Below are positions 25,201-52,500 of a stretch of DNA of 52,500 nt, one piece after another. Source of the DNA: Glandiceps talaboti (lineage: Eukaryota; Hemichordata; Enteropneusta; Spengelidae); assembly GCF_964340395.1 (NCBI RefSeq), contig NC_135557.1, positions 24,336,375 to 24,388,874 of the forward strand, in the 5' to 3' direction. Each line of letters opens with the position of its first letter. Within the stretch, counting starts at the first letter, position 1. The notes under the pieces were generated by a model, which searched no databases, had not been told where the DNA came from, and was given only the letters and a program-made list of their open reading frames with translations. A program made the translations under genes and the position numbers.

Positions 25201-26335
25201 GTTAATAATTATCATTCAACCACATTCTCATCACACTTACTGCTTCTTCACGATTATGAAGACATTTAATATCTCGCCTGATTTTCGGTAAATGAAAGAA
25301 AACTTTATCGGAAAACGACATTCATTACAAAGCAAACACTTGAATCTGGCATAATAATTTACTTCACCTTGTCTGTTACTGTATGATACATTAATACAAA
25401 TATAGAAGTCACGATTGCAGTTATTAGTATTAGATTCACAGGTAAAGGGCGACATCATGATTACTGTGTCCTGCACATTTACATATATCATCAAAATGTC
25501 GGATGATACAACGATTTCATCATCATCATTAATATAAGGTCCTGAAATATGAAAATAAATTTCCTGCTGTTTACTTTATGTAGGGATAAAATAATGATAA
25601 ATACGGTTGAAATATGAAATAATACAATTCTATATGACTAAAAGTAAGAAATTATCAATCCTGAGCTTAAAGAAGACAATTTGAGTCAGAAAGTACATAA
25701 CGAAACATGATATGATGTGTTGGTTAAAGCCTGTGGATTTATTTTACCGAACATCTACAGTTTCATTTGTATTGGTAGATTGGCCAAATATATTTAAGAT
25801 AATACTTTGAAATCAAATATTATACTATTTGCATTTTATTTATGTGTATCCTTCATGACAAAACTCGTTCGTTTTCGTTAATAAGTAAAGTGTAAGTTGG
25901 GATGCAAGCATTTGTATTTTTCCTTTGAATTAGGAAAATTGTGATATATAAAATCTTAATTATATTGACGGAGTTTCTATTGTTAAAGAAATCAAATTAT
26001 AAACAGCATAATTTCAGTGAATGTAGAATAAATGGGGAAGTTGCCATTAATATTATCACTGTCATTATTTCATTGACTATTCGAACTTACGAATGTCAGT
26101 TCTTTGTTACTGGTTGTAAGCATGCTGGTTGTGGCTTAGAGTGTATTCATACTGGCACTCGTTAACATTTTCAAGAGTAATAGTACACTCTGTGTGTGTG
26201 TGTGATATGTGTTTAAGATGTATTCAACTCACCAGAGGGTTGATCAGAACATTCTTTGAAACCTTCAGTTCCATGCCTAAGTACCAACAGTATGGATATC
26301 TGACCGATACGTTTGAGAATATACTTCTGAGCCAT
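22232..26335 (-). CDS. Immunoglobulin-superfamily type I membrane protein, short tail (8 exons, 505 aa model)
   Basis: Exons, 5' to 3' on the minus strand: 26335-26233, 25541-25241, 25002-24785, 24570-24238, 23677-23571, 23256-23061, 22755-22630, 22365-22232. They sum to 1518 nt. The Met at 26335 follows an in-frame TGA. It opens a signal-like segment (MAQKYILKRIGQISILLVLR) ending at a phase-1 donor. Three divergent Ig-like modules follow, then a clearer V-type Ig split over two exons (IQCYTNG, NWYVNDD, then ISELGPQDAGLYHCKI). Next come a Ser/Thr-rich stalk and a final exon with SYLCFVLLLLITSSKLWF and about 15 more residues before TGA. The tail has no ITAM, ITIM, TIR or death domain. Modules 2 and 3 resemble each other (EWFVFSTDQKTIAC versus EELFFFDIIDGKVVNC). 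The acceptor at 25002 is weak, but it is the only one found that keeps the frame. Ligand unknown; a decoy or adhesion role is inference. Confidence 0.75.
23777..23963. mobile_element. Fold-back MITE with 9-10 bp target duplication
   Basis: A 187 bp near-palindrome. The arm CGTCCCTAAGCTTTGTAAGC with CGAGCGGC on the left is matched inverted on the right, and the ends CTGCCAG.CTCGTGACTAT pair up. The centre is itself made of mirrored GGGACGTAAGT units. ACCATCCAGC occurs at 23768-23777 and again at 23964-23973, a 9-10 bp target-site duplication that fits Mutator-like insertion. It lies in an intron between Ig exons of the minus-strand receptor. No coding capacity. Confidence 0.8.
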
Positions 26336-28800
26336 TTTTCATTTGAAACTGTGAAGATATGAAATTGCAATCACAACGTCCATTGGACCACGTTAACACT
26401 GATTTGCTCTTTCGCCAAGCAAGAGTTAGCAGACCTTTATGTAAAGAAATATCAGTTAAATTAGAATGAAAATTGTAAACCGACAAAGAGCCAGGACACT
26501 TTCAAGTAGAATTTAACTGGCAAGTAATGTCGAAAGAGTTAGATTGTAGTACATTTGTATTAATATTGTGAATAAAGTAACAGAACCTCTTGGTTATTAG
26601 TCACTGATAGTTTGATGTATTTATCGTACTTGCATCATCAACTATGGTAGCAGAGGACGTCACATGCGTTCGTGTACATGCTCCACAGTAGACCACACTT
26701 TAACCAAAGCGTCAAGTGGTTTGATTGTTTTATTATTACACATATGGTATATTCTAAATGATTATGTTTCATCACACTTTTGATTATGTATGAAAGATAT
26801 GATATTGGTCATTTTACTTGTGTGGTAATATTGAAATGCAATCCAGTTATATTGATATACGAGATATAAAATATAGAATTGAACCCATTACCTTGTACAT
26901 TGACTTTTCCATTAAAAGCAACGAACGGTCACAGTGACGAAACGGTGTGTTGTCAACTGACAGATGCCTGTTCGAAAAGTCACATATTAATGAACAGAAA
27001 ACATGACTAGCACAATGATCCAATGTACAAATTCAGCTGTCATACATAAATTAAAACTCTATACTGATTTTAGAATTTGCATATTATCAATGTGATTCAC
27101 AGAAGAATAAACATGGACATAAGTTTAAATTTAAGTACCGTCAGCATGTTAAACTTAATACGTCGTCATCTCTTTATCATAAAGGGCTCATTTACAAGTA
27201 ACAACTAACTGTATCCTACTGTAACTTAAAAATACTCCACAAAGTACAGACATTATATATATGGTATCTGCGTTATATACGGTAATGTTTACGAAAATCC
27301 GACTTAATCCATGTTGACTTAAATGTTCAAATTAAAGTCGCAGTGCTAATAAAAGTGACGTTCTTTAAAAAAGAATAAAACCAGCCCTACTTTAAGGATT
27401 GTACATGCTAGGAATCCTAACACACTCAAATTAAGTAGGAACATTCCAGAAAGATATTATTAACATTATAACTTACAATAAAAATGGCAATGTGAAGATA
27501 AATAAATACTGCACAGGTGACTAATTTGATCAAAATTATCGAGCTATATAATTGACAAGTTAAGTTGTGTCATTACCTGAGAAATATCAATACTCACAAA
27601 CTCGGTGTGGAATGGTTCGACTTGATAGCGATATGATTGAGATAGGGAATAGTCTCTTCTTTAAATAGGGTAGTTTTTTGTTTAAAGTGTCGTGATATTT
27701 CACAATATATCACTAATATATTCTAGATAACGTTACCACAGCACATGTAATATATGGTAGGTTTAGTTACTAGTGAACCAATCATAGACAAGTATGCATA
27801 GTTCGGGCAAACTAAAAGAAACAATTGTGAATTCCTGAGAGCAGTTGTTGATTTCTAAAGAAACGTCCACCAATCACCTGACTGTATTAGACGCCAGCCG
27901 TTATAGTTTGCATCAATCAAAATACCCTACTTCGCTCGTATGTCGTGATGCGCTTTTAGAAATCGCTGGTGTTGCAATGGTTAGGTCTGCGCACAGTCTG
28001 TCTTAGGGACGATCGCGCAATGTCACTCAATAAACAAAGATCGTTCGCTCAGGACAAACCCCATCCCCCTAAAGGAACGTTCAGGAGTGCGACATCGACA
28101 CCTTTATATGTAGTATAAACCATGATGGAAATTGTAAATCAATGCAATGTAAAAAATGATGGTAAACATGAAGTTCCAACCTTATAAACCTGCTTGCTGA
28201 GACATATGGTAAACGCATCAAAATACCACCAGAAACCCGGCACTGCGTCTCACATTAGATGAAATATCAACTTGTATCAACTTGTATCAACTTATCAACA
28301 TCTCAGTGGTAAATACAGAAGCTTACACCATTGAAGGCCTGAAAGTTTGTGAAATGTGGTTAGAAGCGCGAAAATGAAGTTCAGCAATTACATTGACACC
28401 AGCCCCCCCCCCCCCCCTCAACGAACGAAGTGAGCTTGTGTGACGACATTGTGCAATCGCCCTTTACATAATACGGTCCAATAGCAGGTAGGGATCAACA
28501 CATGCGTAGTCGTCTGTGCGCCGCGAGTATTTATTATGATTTTTTCTTCTTTTGATAAACAACTTATTCGCATTGGATCTGACAAATTTCCCCGTGGTTA
28601 ACTTGTACTGTGAGTTATAATCGGCCAAATATTACCATCAGTTAAACGTCAAATGTTGATTTCCAGACAGCAACCAACAATGCAGTTACGTGTGCACATG
28701 AACACATATAACAATTGAAAAGGGAATAAGATTTAAAGCATAGAAATAAAGTGCATCACGTAATATAAGAATTCTACAGTTCAAGTATCTAGAACGTCAC
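26336..28800. promoter_or_regulatory. Divergent intergenic interval between the two Ig receptors
   Basis: 2.46 kb separates the two start codons, which face away from each other, so the interval must carry both promoters or a shared one. I see no clear TATA box that I can tie to a start. It holds a C12-14 run at about 28405 and a short CAACTTGTAT tandem at about 28268-28292. The 27.85-28.1 kb part is less AT-rich. Confidence 0.4.
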
Positions 28801-43866
<15,066 letters not shown>

Positions 43867-44402
43867 GGGTCTTACAAATATAATACATCTAAAATTTTAA
43901 TTTCACGTGTGCGTATACATAAGACTTTGTAAAGAGTATAGCTTAGTGGAGAGAAGAAATGTCTCAATACAGCAATGTCTTTTAGGGGATTCACGCACAA
44001 GCAAAGTTCAAATTTTGTCGTTGCATTCATATCACATTCCTACCGTGATTTCCATCAACTTCCCAGTCAAAATTGTTAAATGTAATTATACTTGAACACT
44101 TACTTTTGCTTTATAATTGTACTTGATAACTCAGTTGTCCACCCTCTAGTATTTTGCGACATATACTTAGTTTACAAAATATTTCTTGTCAACCTACATG
44201 TACACGCATTTGACAAAACGTTGTTATGTAGCGCGAAGATTAACCCCAATATCAGTGACTTGTGTGTGAACTGCAACAATACCAGTGCATATGTTGTCAT
44301 AGAAAAAGTGTACAATTTCTTAGATTGTCTCAAAACCCAATGAAAAACTTTGCATTTTAGAGTTCAATAATTTACGGTAAAATCGACAAGGCACACGAAC
44401 GC

Positions 44403-44412
44403 ATGGCACACA

Positions 44413-44452
<40 letters not shown>

Positions 44453-44560
44453 AAAAGATGAACAAACACATACACACATGCATACATACATACATACATA
44501 CATACATACATACATACATACATACATACATACATACATACACACACACGCATACATACA

Positions 44561-44594
<34 letters not shown>

Positions 44595-44645
44595 CATACA
44601 TACATACATACATACATGCATACATGCATACATGTATACATGCAT
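44403..44645. repeat. (CA)n and (CATA)n microsatellites
   Basis: CA units at about 44417-44448, then CATA units to 44640 with CACA and CATG variants. Open frames on both strands here are artefacts. Confidence 0.95.
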
Positions 44646-44688
44646 AAGTAGAATAATAAGAAGTCTCTTTATGCCCTTCAGGTACAAC

Positions 44689-44694
44689 AATAAA
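44689..44694 (+). terminator. Candidate poly(A) signal for the DED receptor
   Basis: AATAAA lies 823 bp after the DED stop codon, just past the CA/CATA microsatellite. It is the first canonical signal I noticed downstream on the plus strand. The implied 3' UTR would contain the whole microsatellite. Confidence 0.25.
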
Positions 44695-44779
44695 CATTAC
44701 TGTAATGGAAATACTGCATGATGCAACAGGGCTAGAGGTAATTAATCTTTCCTGTAGATTCTTAAAATTGTGATTTCAG

Positions 44780-45300
44780 ATTTTACCTCACGTAAGAAGA
44801 GGTTATGTTATGCCTCTGTCCGTCCATCTGTTCATGTGTGTGTGTCTGTGTGTGCCCGTCTGTCTGTGGACACGATATCTCAAAAACTATTGCATCTATT
44901 CTAATGTAAAGCGCTAGATATCTTTCTGTGGTAATAACAAGAACTGATTAGATTTTGGTAATGAAGATTACTTAGTCATTTGCATACTGATAATTTTTTT
45001 TGTAATTATACTTCCTTTGGAACACATACTTCAAATTCCATATAATTTGGTACATACATTTACCACAGCTAAGGGCATATGTCCTATGAATTTTGTTGTT
45101 TAGCTTACATCTATAATGAATGATTTTCATAGTTATATTCAGCAAGCTATATCACCAGCATGCACATTTAAAATTTAGCTTTGACTTTTAGTGGGTGATT
45201 TGAAGCAATTAAGTTATATCTTTGGAAAGCACGTTTCAAATTCCATATAATTTTGAATATCTAATGAGGTCATGTGATCTAAATTTGAATTTGTTTAGGA
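44780..45300 (+). repeat. Inverted partner of the 42.0-43.1 kb repeat element
   Basis: GAAGAGGTTATGTTATGCCT, GTCTGTCTGTGGACACGATA, TCTCAAAAACTATTGC and, further on, ACTTCAAATTCCATATAATT with TGGTACATACAT match the reverse complement of the element at 42040-43118. The 'GTCTGTGGACACGATATCTC' lead looks like a family widespread in marine invertebrate genomes, as far as I recall. Confidence 0.65.
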
Positions 45301-46099
45301 TCTGTGTTAGATGGTGATTCCAAAAATATATGGGTATACCTAATCAAACTTGGTCAATTTAGACTCAAGCACTCCTGTTATATGATGTTTTCAATTTTTA
45401 ATTCCATTCTAATGTATCAAATTACTATCCAAAGTATGATTTTGTGTCCAAATATTTTCATATCATTCCACAGGTTTTTGATATTGAACAACAAAATGCA
45501 GTGAAGAATCAGGGAATTTTTCACCAATGCAACGTGAAGAATGTGTGACAAATTCAATAACTTTATTGTAGTGGCGGCCATTTTGAATGAAGGCACATGA
45601 CCAAAAACTTCATAGAACGCTAACATAGTGATTACAGTCTTCAGGTAAAGGGTCTATCTACACACACACGTAGCTGTGTTGACGAGCGAGTTCAAAACGT
45701 CATGAGGAACAAGAGTACGAGAAGTACCTGATTTTTAAAATGGGAGCATCGTAAACTCACGATAACTTGGCTGCCATATTGGCTATTCACATGACTTTGT
45801 TGCTGGATATTGATAGCATTGCCTGTGGTCATCTTTTGATGTCAAATTCACTGAAAATAAAAATTGATCACAAAACAACTACTCATCGGACGTAGTATCA
45901 ACACTTTATTTTAAAGAATCGACAATCGGTAACAATTTGTTTTAGATACTAATACTACTAAAGTAGCTAGTTTACTAACATTTGATTTACATGAATTAGA
46001 GGTACAGTCAGAGCCTTTCATCTATATACACATATTGTAATAATATGGAATAATATGTAGAATCATACGAGGAATCAGATAATTAAGTTTTTCCACACA

Positions 46100-46383
46100 T
46101 TTTTACTACAATTTTGAATCGAATTTTACGAAAAAAGTGCATCGTTTCATCACACTTTATTCTTCATGAACAAATGGCGTCCGACGGCTATGCAAATTAC
46201 GTAATCGCGTGACCTGTTGCGAGGTCAAGCTTAACTACAAGGTACAGCTCTTTCTGTGCTGTGGTTTCTCAACCAAAATTATCCGTTAAGACTTTACCAT
46301 TTACATGTAATATCAAATTTAGTTTAAAACGTAAGTAAAATTGTCTTAATGCGACTTTTGTTCCGTCATTTTTATCATATTTC
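46100..46383 (+). repeat. Dispersed repeat R3, copy 2
   Basis: Partner of 31940-32218. It carries a 15-20 bp difference around GTAATCGCGTGACCTGTTGC and ends at the same TTTATCATATTT boundary. Confidence 0.85.
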
Positions 46384-47103
46384 AGGGCCGTAACCTGACC
46401 AAATTGCCGTATGGTGGGGGAACAGTGCAATCATGCATTTACAATTTAGAAAGGTGACTAATTTAAATACATTTTCATGCGATTTACATTATATCGGTTT
46501 TAGCGTAGGCAATAAAATATCATGCAAGGCTAGAAAAAATAAAATAAAAAGCTGTTCAACGGCAACCTAACCAATCACATTGAATATGTAGGTCGATTTC
46601 TTTTTCATTATGCTTGACACTATGTAATAAAAACAAACCATGTATAATTATAGCAAAACATTTCAGGTTAAGTTTATATAGAATTTATTCAGTCATTTTG
46701 ATTTTTCATATATGATAAGCAAATACAACACTAAATATACATCATGGCTTTGTTATGTGTTCAATTTTTTTCTGGAAGGATGTGGAAGGTTGATTGATGG
46801 TTCCCTTCAAGAATTCCAAATATTTACAATGGTAAAAAAAGTTTCCTTTCATTAATTGAGACAAACTTTAAATGTGAATTTAAATTACATGAATTCTGTT
46901 AGATATCAGAAACCTAGAAGCACAAAAAATCACTGTATTGGTATAGCAACAGAATTTATCATATTTCAGTTTTTGGTTACCGTGGAAACAGTGTTAACTT
47001 CTCTTACTATTGTTACGATCCAGAAATATCTTATTTGGAATTTTTGTATATTTAACCAAAAATAACGTCACTGCAGATTTTGATTTATAACGCAACTGTT
47101 CGT

Positions 47104-47209
<106 letters not shown>

Positions 47210-47240
47210 ATTCTGTGGAATATTCTGTTTTAGGTGTTAT

Positions 47241-47710
47241 GTGAACTGTAACGGGAATACCGCAGTATGAGTAGCAATCACTTGAATTGTACCTGCTGTG
47301 GTCACTACCGTGGCAGTACTGTGGTCTCAAATACTCGGTTTAACAAAAGTCCACAATAGTTAGTTATTATGATTTAGTAGGTATATTTAGAAATAAAACA
47401 ACAACACAATTCTTGATGATAGAAACGTGCTATTGTTTAGCAAGACAAAATCTTTGCATTGCTTTATATGGTTATATGTTGGGGTATTGTTGAATTAGAA
47501 TGATTCAAACAAAACGAGCTCTGACAATGGAAATTATTACTAAGTATCTATATTTCGAAAACAAACAACTGGACGAAACAATGCATGGTTTATCTTGCTG
47601 GCTTCAGTATTTACATTACCTTGTTTGGTGTTATTCGGGATCATATCACGTGAAGATAAATACTGTTTCGTAGAAAAATGTTATTTCGAGTGCATCGCCC
47701 ATGATGCACA
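47241..47710 (+). repeat. Dispersed repeat R1, copy 2
   Basis: Partner of 19921-20400. In this copy the hydrophobic frame stays open past the point where copy 1 stops: LLASVFTLPCLVLFGIISRE, then DKYCFVEKCYFECIAHDAHI, running into the (TC)n array. No ATG is in frame directly before it. It may be a decayed signal-peptide exon of a small Cys-containing secreted protein. Confidence 0.65.
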
Positions 47711-47734
47711 TATACTTTACCATGCACAATCAAA

Positions 47735-47882
<148 letters not shown>

Positions 47883-48671
47883 CTGGGATGTACATGTACA
47901 ACAGAACATTGCGTGGTTGGCTGAAATATTCATTATTTCCTTTAGAGTATATCTTTAAAATTATATAACTATGTTAGTCAGCTTACACACTCAATATCGG
48001 GACTAGTTGACATATTTTCAGATAACCCCCCCCCCCCCCCCTCTCCCATGACGAAAGAAAATCAAGATCATGAAGTGCATGAAGAAATTGTTCACAAATG
48101 TTTCACATAAAAATTTTCAAACAACAACCGACACTCAATGGGTAAACAATGAGGTATCATCGTTCTGCTAGTGTCCTAACTTGACACACACGTATTTGGT
48201 CGTATGGCTTCAAAGTGACAAATGGTATACGGGGAAATATAAAAAAAATATTTCAGAAATATACCACAAGGTAGTAATTTTATTTCTAATATACAAATAT
48301 ATAATTACATCGCACCCCATCTGTACCTGGAAGGTAATGATTTAAACTTGCCACAAATGATTTACAATTTTTTAATTATTGAATCCATTGAATGGACTGC
48401 TGCAGTCGTAAGCCTCAAATTCATGGCAGGCTCAGAAAATAAATGAATCTGTATACATTTGGCTAGAAAAGTAATATCGGTTAACGCTGTTACTAGCCTC
48501 TGTTTTTTTTAGATTCTTTTTGTTGTTTTTGTTTTGTTTTGGTTTTTTTTTTTACAAAGAATCCATTTTCAAATTAGAGTTTCGAGATGCATTAATGCTC
48601 ATCAAAATCGTAACTGTCAAGACAGTCGTTCAAATTTCCCTCTTCACTATGACAAAAAGATTATTTCGTTA

Positions 48672-49479
48672 CTAAGTGTCCAACACCTCAACACAGTTCA
48701 GATTTGAATCCGTGACTGCGATTTTATGTGGATCAATCTGACTAACAGCAATATAAGTTGGATACTTCACGAGTCCTTGCCCAATATTGCTGACAAAGTT
48801 TCCTTCCTCCGAAAACTTAACGATTCTGCTATTGTGTGTATCGCATACGTAAACGTTATTGTAGACGTCGACATCGATACCCCAGGGGTACTGCAATTGT
48901 CCGGCTCCAGACCCCTGTGAACCGAAAACTTTGCAGATGTTATTATCATAAACCTGGATGCGATTATTATCATTATCTGAGATTAGCACCCTCTTCTTCT
49001 TATCGACGCAAATTGCGTAATTTCCAATAAACTGACCCAGATTCCTTCCTCGAGACCCAAACATTCCGACATAAACACCTTCCAGGGTGTACTTCCTAAC
49101 AGCATCACACGTTGCGTCGGTCACCAGAACCAAACCCTCACTCGTTACGCTTACAGCTATGGGGTCGATACTCTCCTCTGAACCAAAGACATTGAGTAGT
49201 GTGCCATCTTCACGGCACACAACGACCTGTTTATTACCATCGTCGGTAATAAAATAATTGTCGCCGTGCACAGCCACGTCCCATGGGCGAAAGGGCTCAG
49301 CGAATCCAACAAATGCTATGATTTCCTTTACTTGCTTGCTCCAGTTGAGGACTTGTAACCTGTGATTATAAGTGTCCGCAATAACAATGTTGCCATGGCG
49401 ATTAGTTGCTATCCCACGTGGGCCAATGAAGGAACCGGGGTTTGAAAGAGAAGGTGATTCTGGTTGCAACATGATGAAC
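48672..49479 (-). CDS. NHL-repeat beta-propeller, last exon of a TRIM2/3/71-like or NHL-only protein (partial)
   Basis: The exon starts after a TTTTACAG acceptor and ends at TAG (48672-48674), giving about 268 residues. Six NHL units can be counted: PRGIATNRHGNIVIADTYNH, PWDVAVHGDNYFITDDGN, AVSVTSEGLVLVTDATCD, NYAICVDKKKRVLISDNDNN, PWGIDVDVYNNVYVCDTHNS and TYIAVSQIDPHKIAVTDS. Six blades match the closed propeller of the TRIM-NHL family, which binds RNA or protein partners. No RING, B-box or filamin domain was found upstream on this strand up to the window edge. The N-terminal part is therefore either on a distant exon or absent. The open frame also runs 28 codons upstream of the acceptor, so an unspliced start is possible. 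Confidence 0.85.
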
Positions 49480-50937
49480 CTGTAAAACAAAAACGTATAA
49501 CATTGAAATTGAATAGTAGTCATGCATGTAGTATTGGAATAAGGAATTGAAGACACATTCATCTCTTATGATACTTGCTCAATAAAGTACATAATACTAT
49601 GATGAGTACACTATGATATATACGAACATTGTTTGTTGTATGATGTCACGTGTATTGCATATCACATACATTTGTAGATATCAAATACGTGAGCAAAATC
49701 ATAATTATATTATCATCACACAATTGCCCTTCATAGAACTTGAAGTTAAAAGGAAGGAAACGACAAAAACTAAAAAAAATATTTTCCTATTATTCACAAT
49801 AACATATTTGCACTTCGATCTCAGAAAATCGGTTCAAACTATACATGGCCACAGTTTGAAATTTCAAAATGACCGTTTTGCAGCAAGTCAAACGAATCTA
49901 AAGTTCAACCTCTAGGAATATAAAACAAATGCGATGGGCTTACCTAATAATAATCTAACACCTCTAAATACCTTTCACAGATAATGAACACGAATGGGGA
50001 TTTTTGGCAATGTTTCCGATTATCTCCTAATATTTAGCAAAAAAGAATATTTACCATGAAAGATGACACACTATGAGACATACAGCTTATATATAGTCGA
50101 AAGCGCACGCTGATGGGTAGGCCTACTAGTACTCTGACTGTTGGTACTAGGCCGATGATGAAATAGTGGTTGGTCGAGTAACAGTATGTGTTTCGATAGT
50201 TTGAACTGTGACATTGAATATTTACATACTAGTAGTCGTTACCAACTAGTTCGATGTGTTCGCTCTATCAATCTTGGATCATATCGCGCATGCGTACCTG
50301 TATCATTTTGTAGACTCTTGTGTAAACATTTTATAACGGAGTATCACATACATAGATACGTAAATACTGAAGCTGGTAGCTACTTTAAGTTAGCACTAAT
50401 GAGTATATTGAATTGTTTGTATCCCATGAAAGTTATAAAGCAATAATTTTTAACTTGAATTGTAGATGACATTTTTCATCTGGCAAATTAAAACAGTGAC
50501 GTTAATGATCTACCTACACTAAGGAATGATGGAGTCACTAGTACAATTTTCATTTGAATGAATAATATGATAAATGCCGTAAACAGACAGAGCCGCTGAC
50601 CCTGTATGAACTATCGCCTCGAAATGTACACTGAACATTAATAACTTACGGTAAAAGACTGGTAACGCTATGTTAACGTCCTAGTGGAAACAAACACTTA
50701 TATGTTAGTGTAGGGTTTGACGATTTGAAAATACCAATTAAATGAAAATTTCACGTGACAAACCAATGTTCTTTTATCCTTATTTCTGAAACCCTTATTT
50801 TCTGTGCTTGCTAAACCTATGTCTGCACATTTTAATTCTCGATGTTAATATTTGATTTGTGACCAAGTTACGATTGAGTTCAGTTCGGTCAGTCTGATGT
50901 ATTGTAAAAACCTGAGATCGTAGGTAAAGTTTAAATC
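49480..50937. other. Upstream of the NHL exon, nothing identified
   Basis: Expected to hold the intron or the 5' region of the NHL gene. I found no RING, B-box or coiled-coil exon and no notable repeat. Confidence 0.5.
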
Positions 50938-52055
50938 ATGGCTTCGAGTAGACTGTCTACTACGGGGCATGGAATTACTACAAATTGTCAACCAACCACA
51001 TGGATTCACGTGAATGGTATATATTATGTGCAATGGAAATACCAGGTAAGCATGGCAATTCACTGCCAAACTATGAAACATAATAATTATACCATTATTC
51101 TGTTTTAAGTGAGATTTGACAAACTAAACGAATAACTTGCTGTCATAGTATTGACAATGCGATGTTGCTTGTAGGCATGATAACATCAGCAACAGATTTG
51201 AAGTTAAATTTGGATTTGCCACCCGTTGGTATTCTTATAGTAAATTAGGTCACGTGATTGATCAAATCGAATATCATGATGATGTAACTACGTATACTCA
51301 CTGATTAATGCATAAATTATTTAAAAAGGGTAAATCAGTGTTTTATTGTATATAATGTGTTTTGGCAAAGTAATTAATTAATGAGCATTTATTTATTATA
51401 GAAAATTAACCTTCACCTCATTAAAATCACCACAAAACAAACGTTACAAAATGGGACTCTATTCGAGGAGGTGGGTATATTAAACCAGCTTAAACCAGAA
51501 CCTAGCTAGCCATTAATTAACTGATATAACATAATAGAATATTGATTTTCAAAATTTACAAAAACAACTTGTAATTGTCGTTACAACTACACCAATACTT
51601 TACCGATCACGTGGGGAGGGGCAAGGGGGAGATTTGTCTGAATATCTTTGTCACCTGCGGAACACTGTTTAAGTATTTCTAACCGCCAAACTGTTTTTAT
51701 TCGATATACCTAGCCTTGAAGTTTATCTGAATCACGTGACAACAATTAACGGAAATCGGTGACGTGTGCCGTTATCCCAAAGGTACCTTTGATAAGGCAA
51801 AATAAAATAAAAATTTTGTTTCCGATAACATGACTTCAAAAAGTAGGGTAGTTAGGTTGGAATTGTATTTTATTTTACTTTAAATTGTTTTAGTTAGATG
51901 TAAACGAAGCAATTGAAGGCAATTATAAGTTAAGTAGATGAATACGTTATGCAGACTGTATTGTTATAGTTTAAAAAGTCTTTGGTTTCTTTCAGGAATA
52001 CGATTTAAAAAATACTACAGATGAGACAAGGGCATCAATGTGTACATGGAATTAA
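50938..52055 (+). CDS. Hypothetical three-exon small protein (78 aa model)
   Basis: Exons 50938-51045, 51402-51470 and 51996-52055 are 36, 23 and 19 codons plus stop. All are phase 0 and joined by GT-AG introns (CAG/gtaagc, ttatag, GAG/gtgggt, tttcag). The protein begins MASSRLSTTGHGITT, contains WIHVNGIYYVQWKYQ and ends MCTWN. It has no signal peptide, transmembrane segment or family I recognise. Perfect phase-0 consistency over three exons is the only support. It could be chance or the start of an alternatively spliced gene. Confidence 0.35.
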
Positions 52056-52289
52056 CAGTAACTTATTACCATATTATAGTTTTGCATGCAAGAAAGTGTT
52101 AAGGGTCGGTCGGTTTACCGGAAACACATAATATTTTCCGTTTGGCCCAATCTCACGTCAACAGCGTGTTTACTTATCATTTCGTGAAATCATATCAAGC
52201 CCACAAATAAACATCTAAAATTGTCATACATACGTACATGGTTTAACCTACAACGAAGAAAATAGGAAGCTACTGTCTGTCTGCCTTCC

Positions 52290-52324
<35 letters not shown>

Positions 52325-52500
52325 ATGTATGTATGTATGTATGTATGTATGTATGTATGTATGTATGTATTCATGTATGTACGTACGTACCTACCTACCT
52401 ACATACATAAGTGTGTGTGTGAGTGTATGTATGTATGTATGTATGTATGTATGTATGCATGCATGCATGCGTGCGTGCGTGTGTGTGTGTGTGCGTGCGT
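52056..52500. repeat. Unique sequence, then compound (CTGT)n-(GTAT)n microsatellite to the window end
   Basis: From about 52270, CTGT units pass into GTAT units (to about 52380), then GTAC/CTAC variants, more GTAT, GCAT and GT/GTGC units. The same unit order opens the window at 41-207. Confidence 0.9.

Overview
The window is AT-rich animal nuclear DNA. It has many short exons with GT-AG introns, mostly in phase 1, very dense microsatellites and several kinds of transposon debris. The gene content suggests an invertebrate bilaterian, either a non-vertebrate deuterostome or a lophotrochozoan; I cannot name the species. That content is PARP14-type RRM repeats, an MLKL-like pseudokinase, immunoglobulin receptors, a death effector domain and an NHL propeller. 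Repeats include a Penelope-like element.

Layout. 1-4812: no gene seen. 4813-16539 (+): a 15-exon gene, model 783 aa, with five PARP14-type RRM-like repeats, a coiled coil and a C-terminal pseudokinase closest in pattern to MLKL. 16.6-17.5 kb: a decayed non-LTR retrotransposon. 17.5-22.2 kb: repeats. 22232-26335 (-): an 8-exon immunoglobulin-superfamily membrane protein, model 505 aa, with a very short tail. 28801-43866 (+): a divergently placed Ig receptor, model 343 aa, with a V-type Ig domain, Thr-rich stalk, transmembrane helix and a cytoplasmic death effector domain (DED). Its long second intron holds a rearranged Penelope-like element and a small, extremely basic coding exon at 34.6 kb. 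43.9-48.6 kb: repeats. 48672-49479 (-): the last exon of an NHL-repeat protein. 50938-52055 (+): a weak three-exon small gene.

The three spliced models were assembled by hand from splice sites and phase. Each gives an open frame divisible by three that starts at a plausible Met and ends at a stop, which is the main support for them.

Interpretation (inference). The window looks like an innate-immunity and cell-death neighbourhood. It holds a possible RNA or ADP-ribose-pathway sensor array joined to a necroptosis-type pseudokinase, a surface Ig receptor that could engage caspase-8/FADD-type machinery directly through its own DED, and beside it a divergent Ig protein without a signalling tail. 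The two architectures I regard as most novel are the RRM array joined to an MLKL-like pseudokinase, and the transmembrane Ig receptor with a DED.
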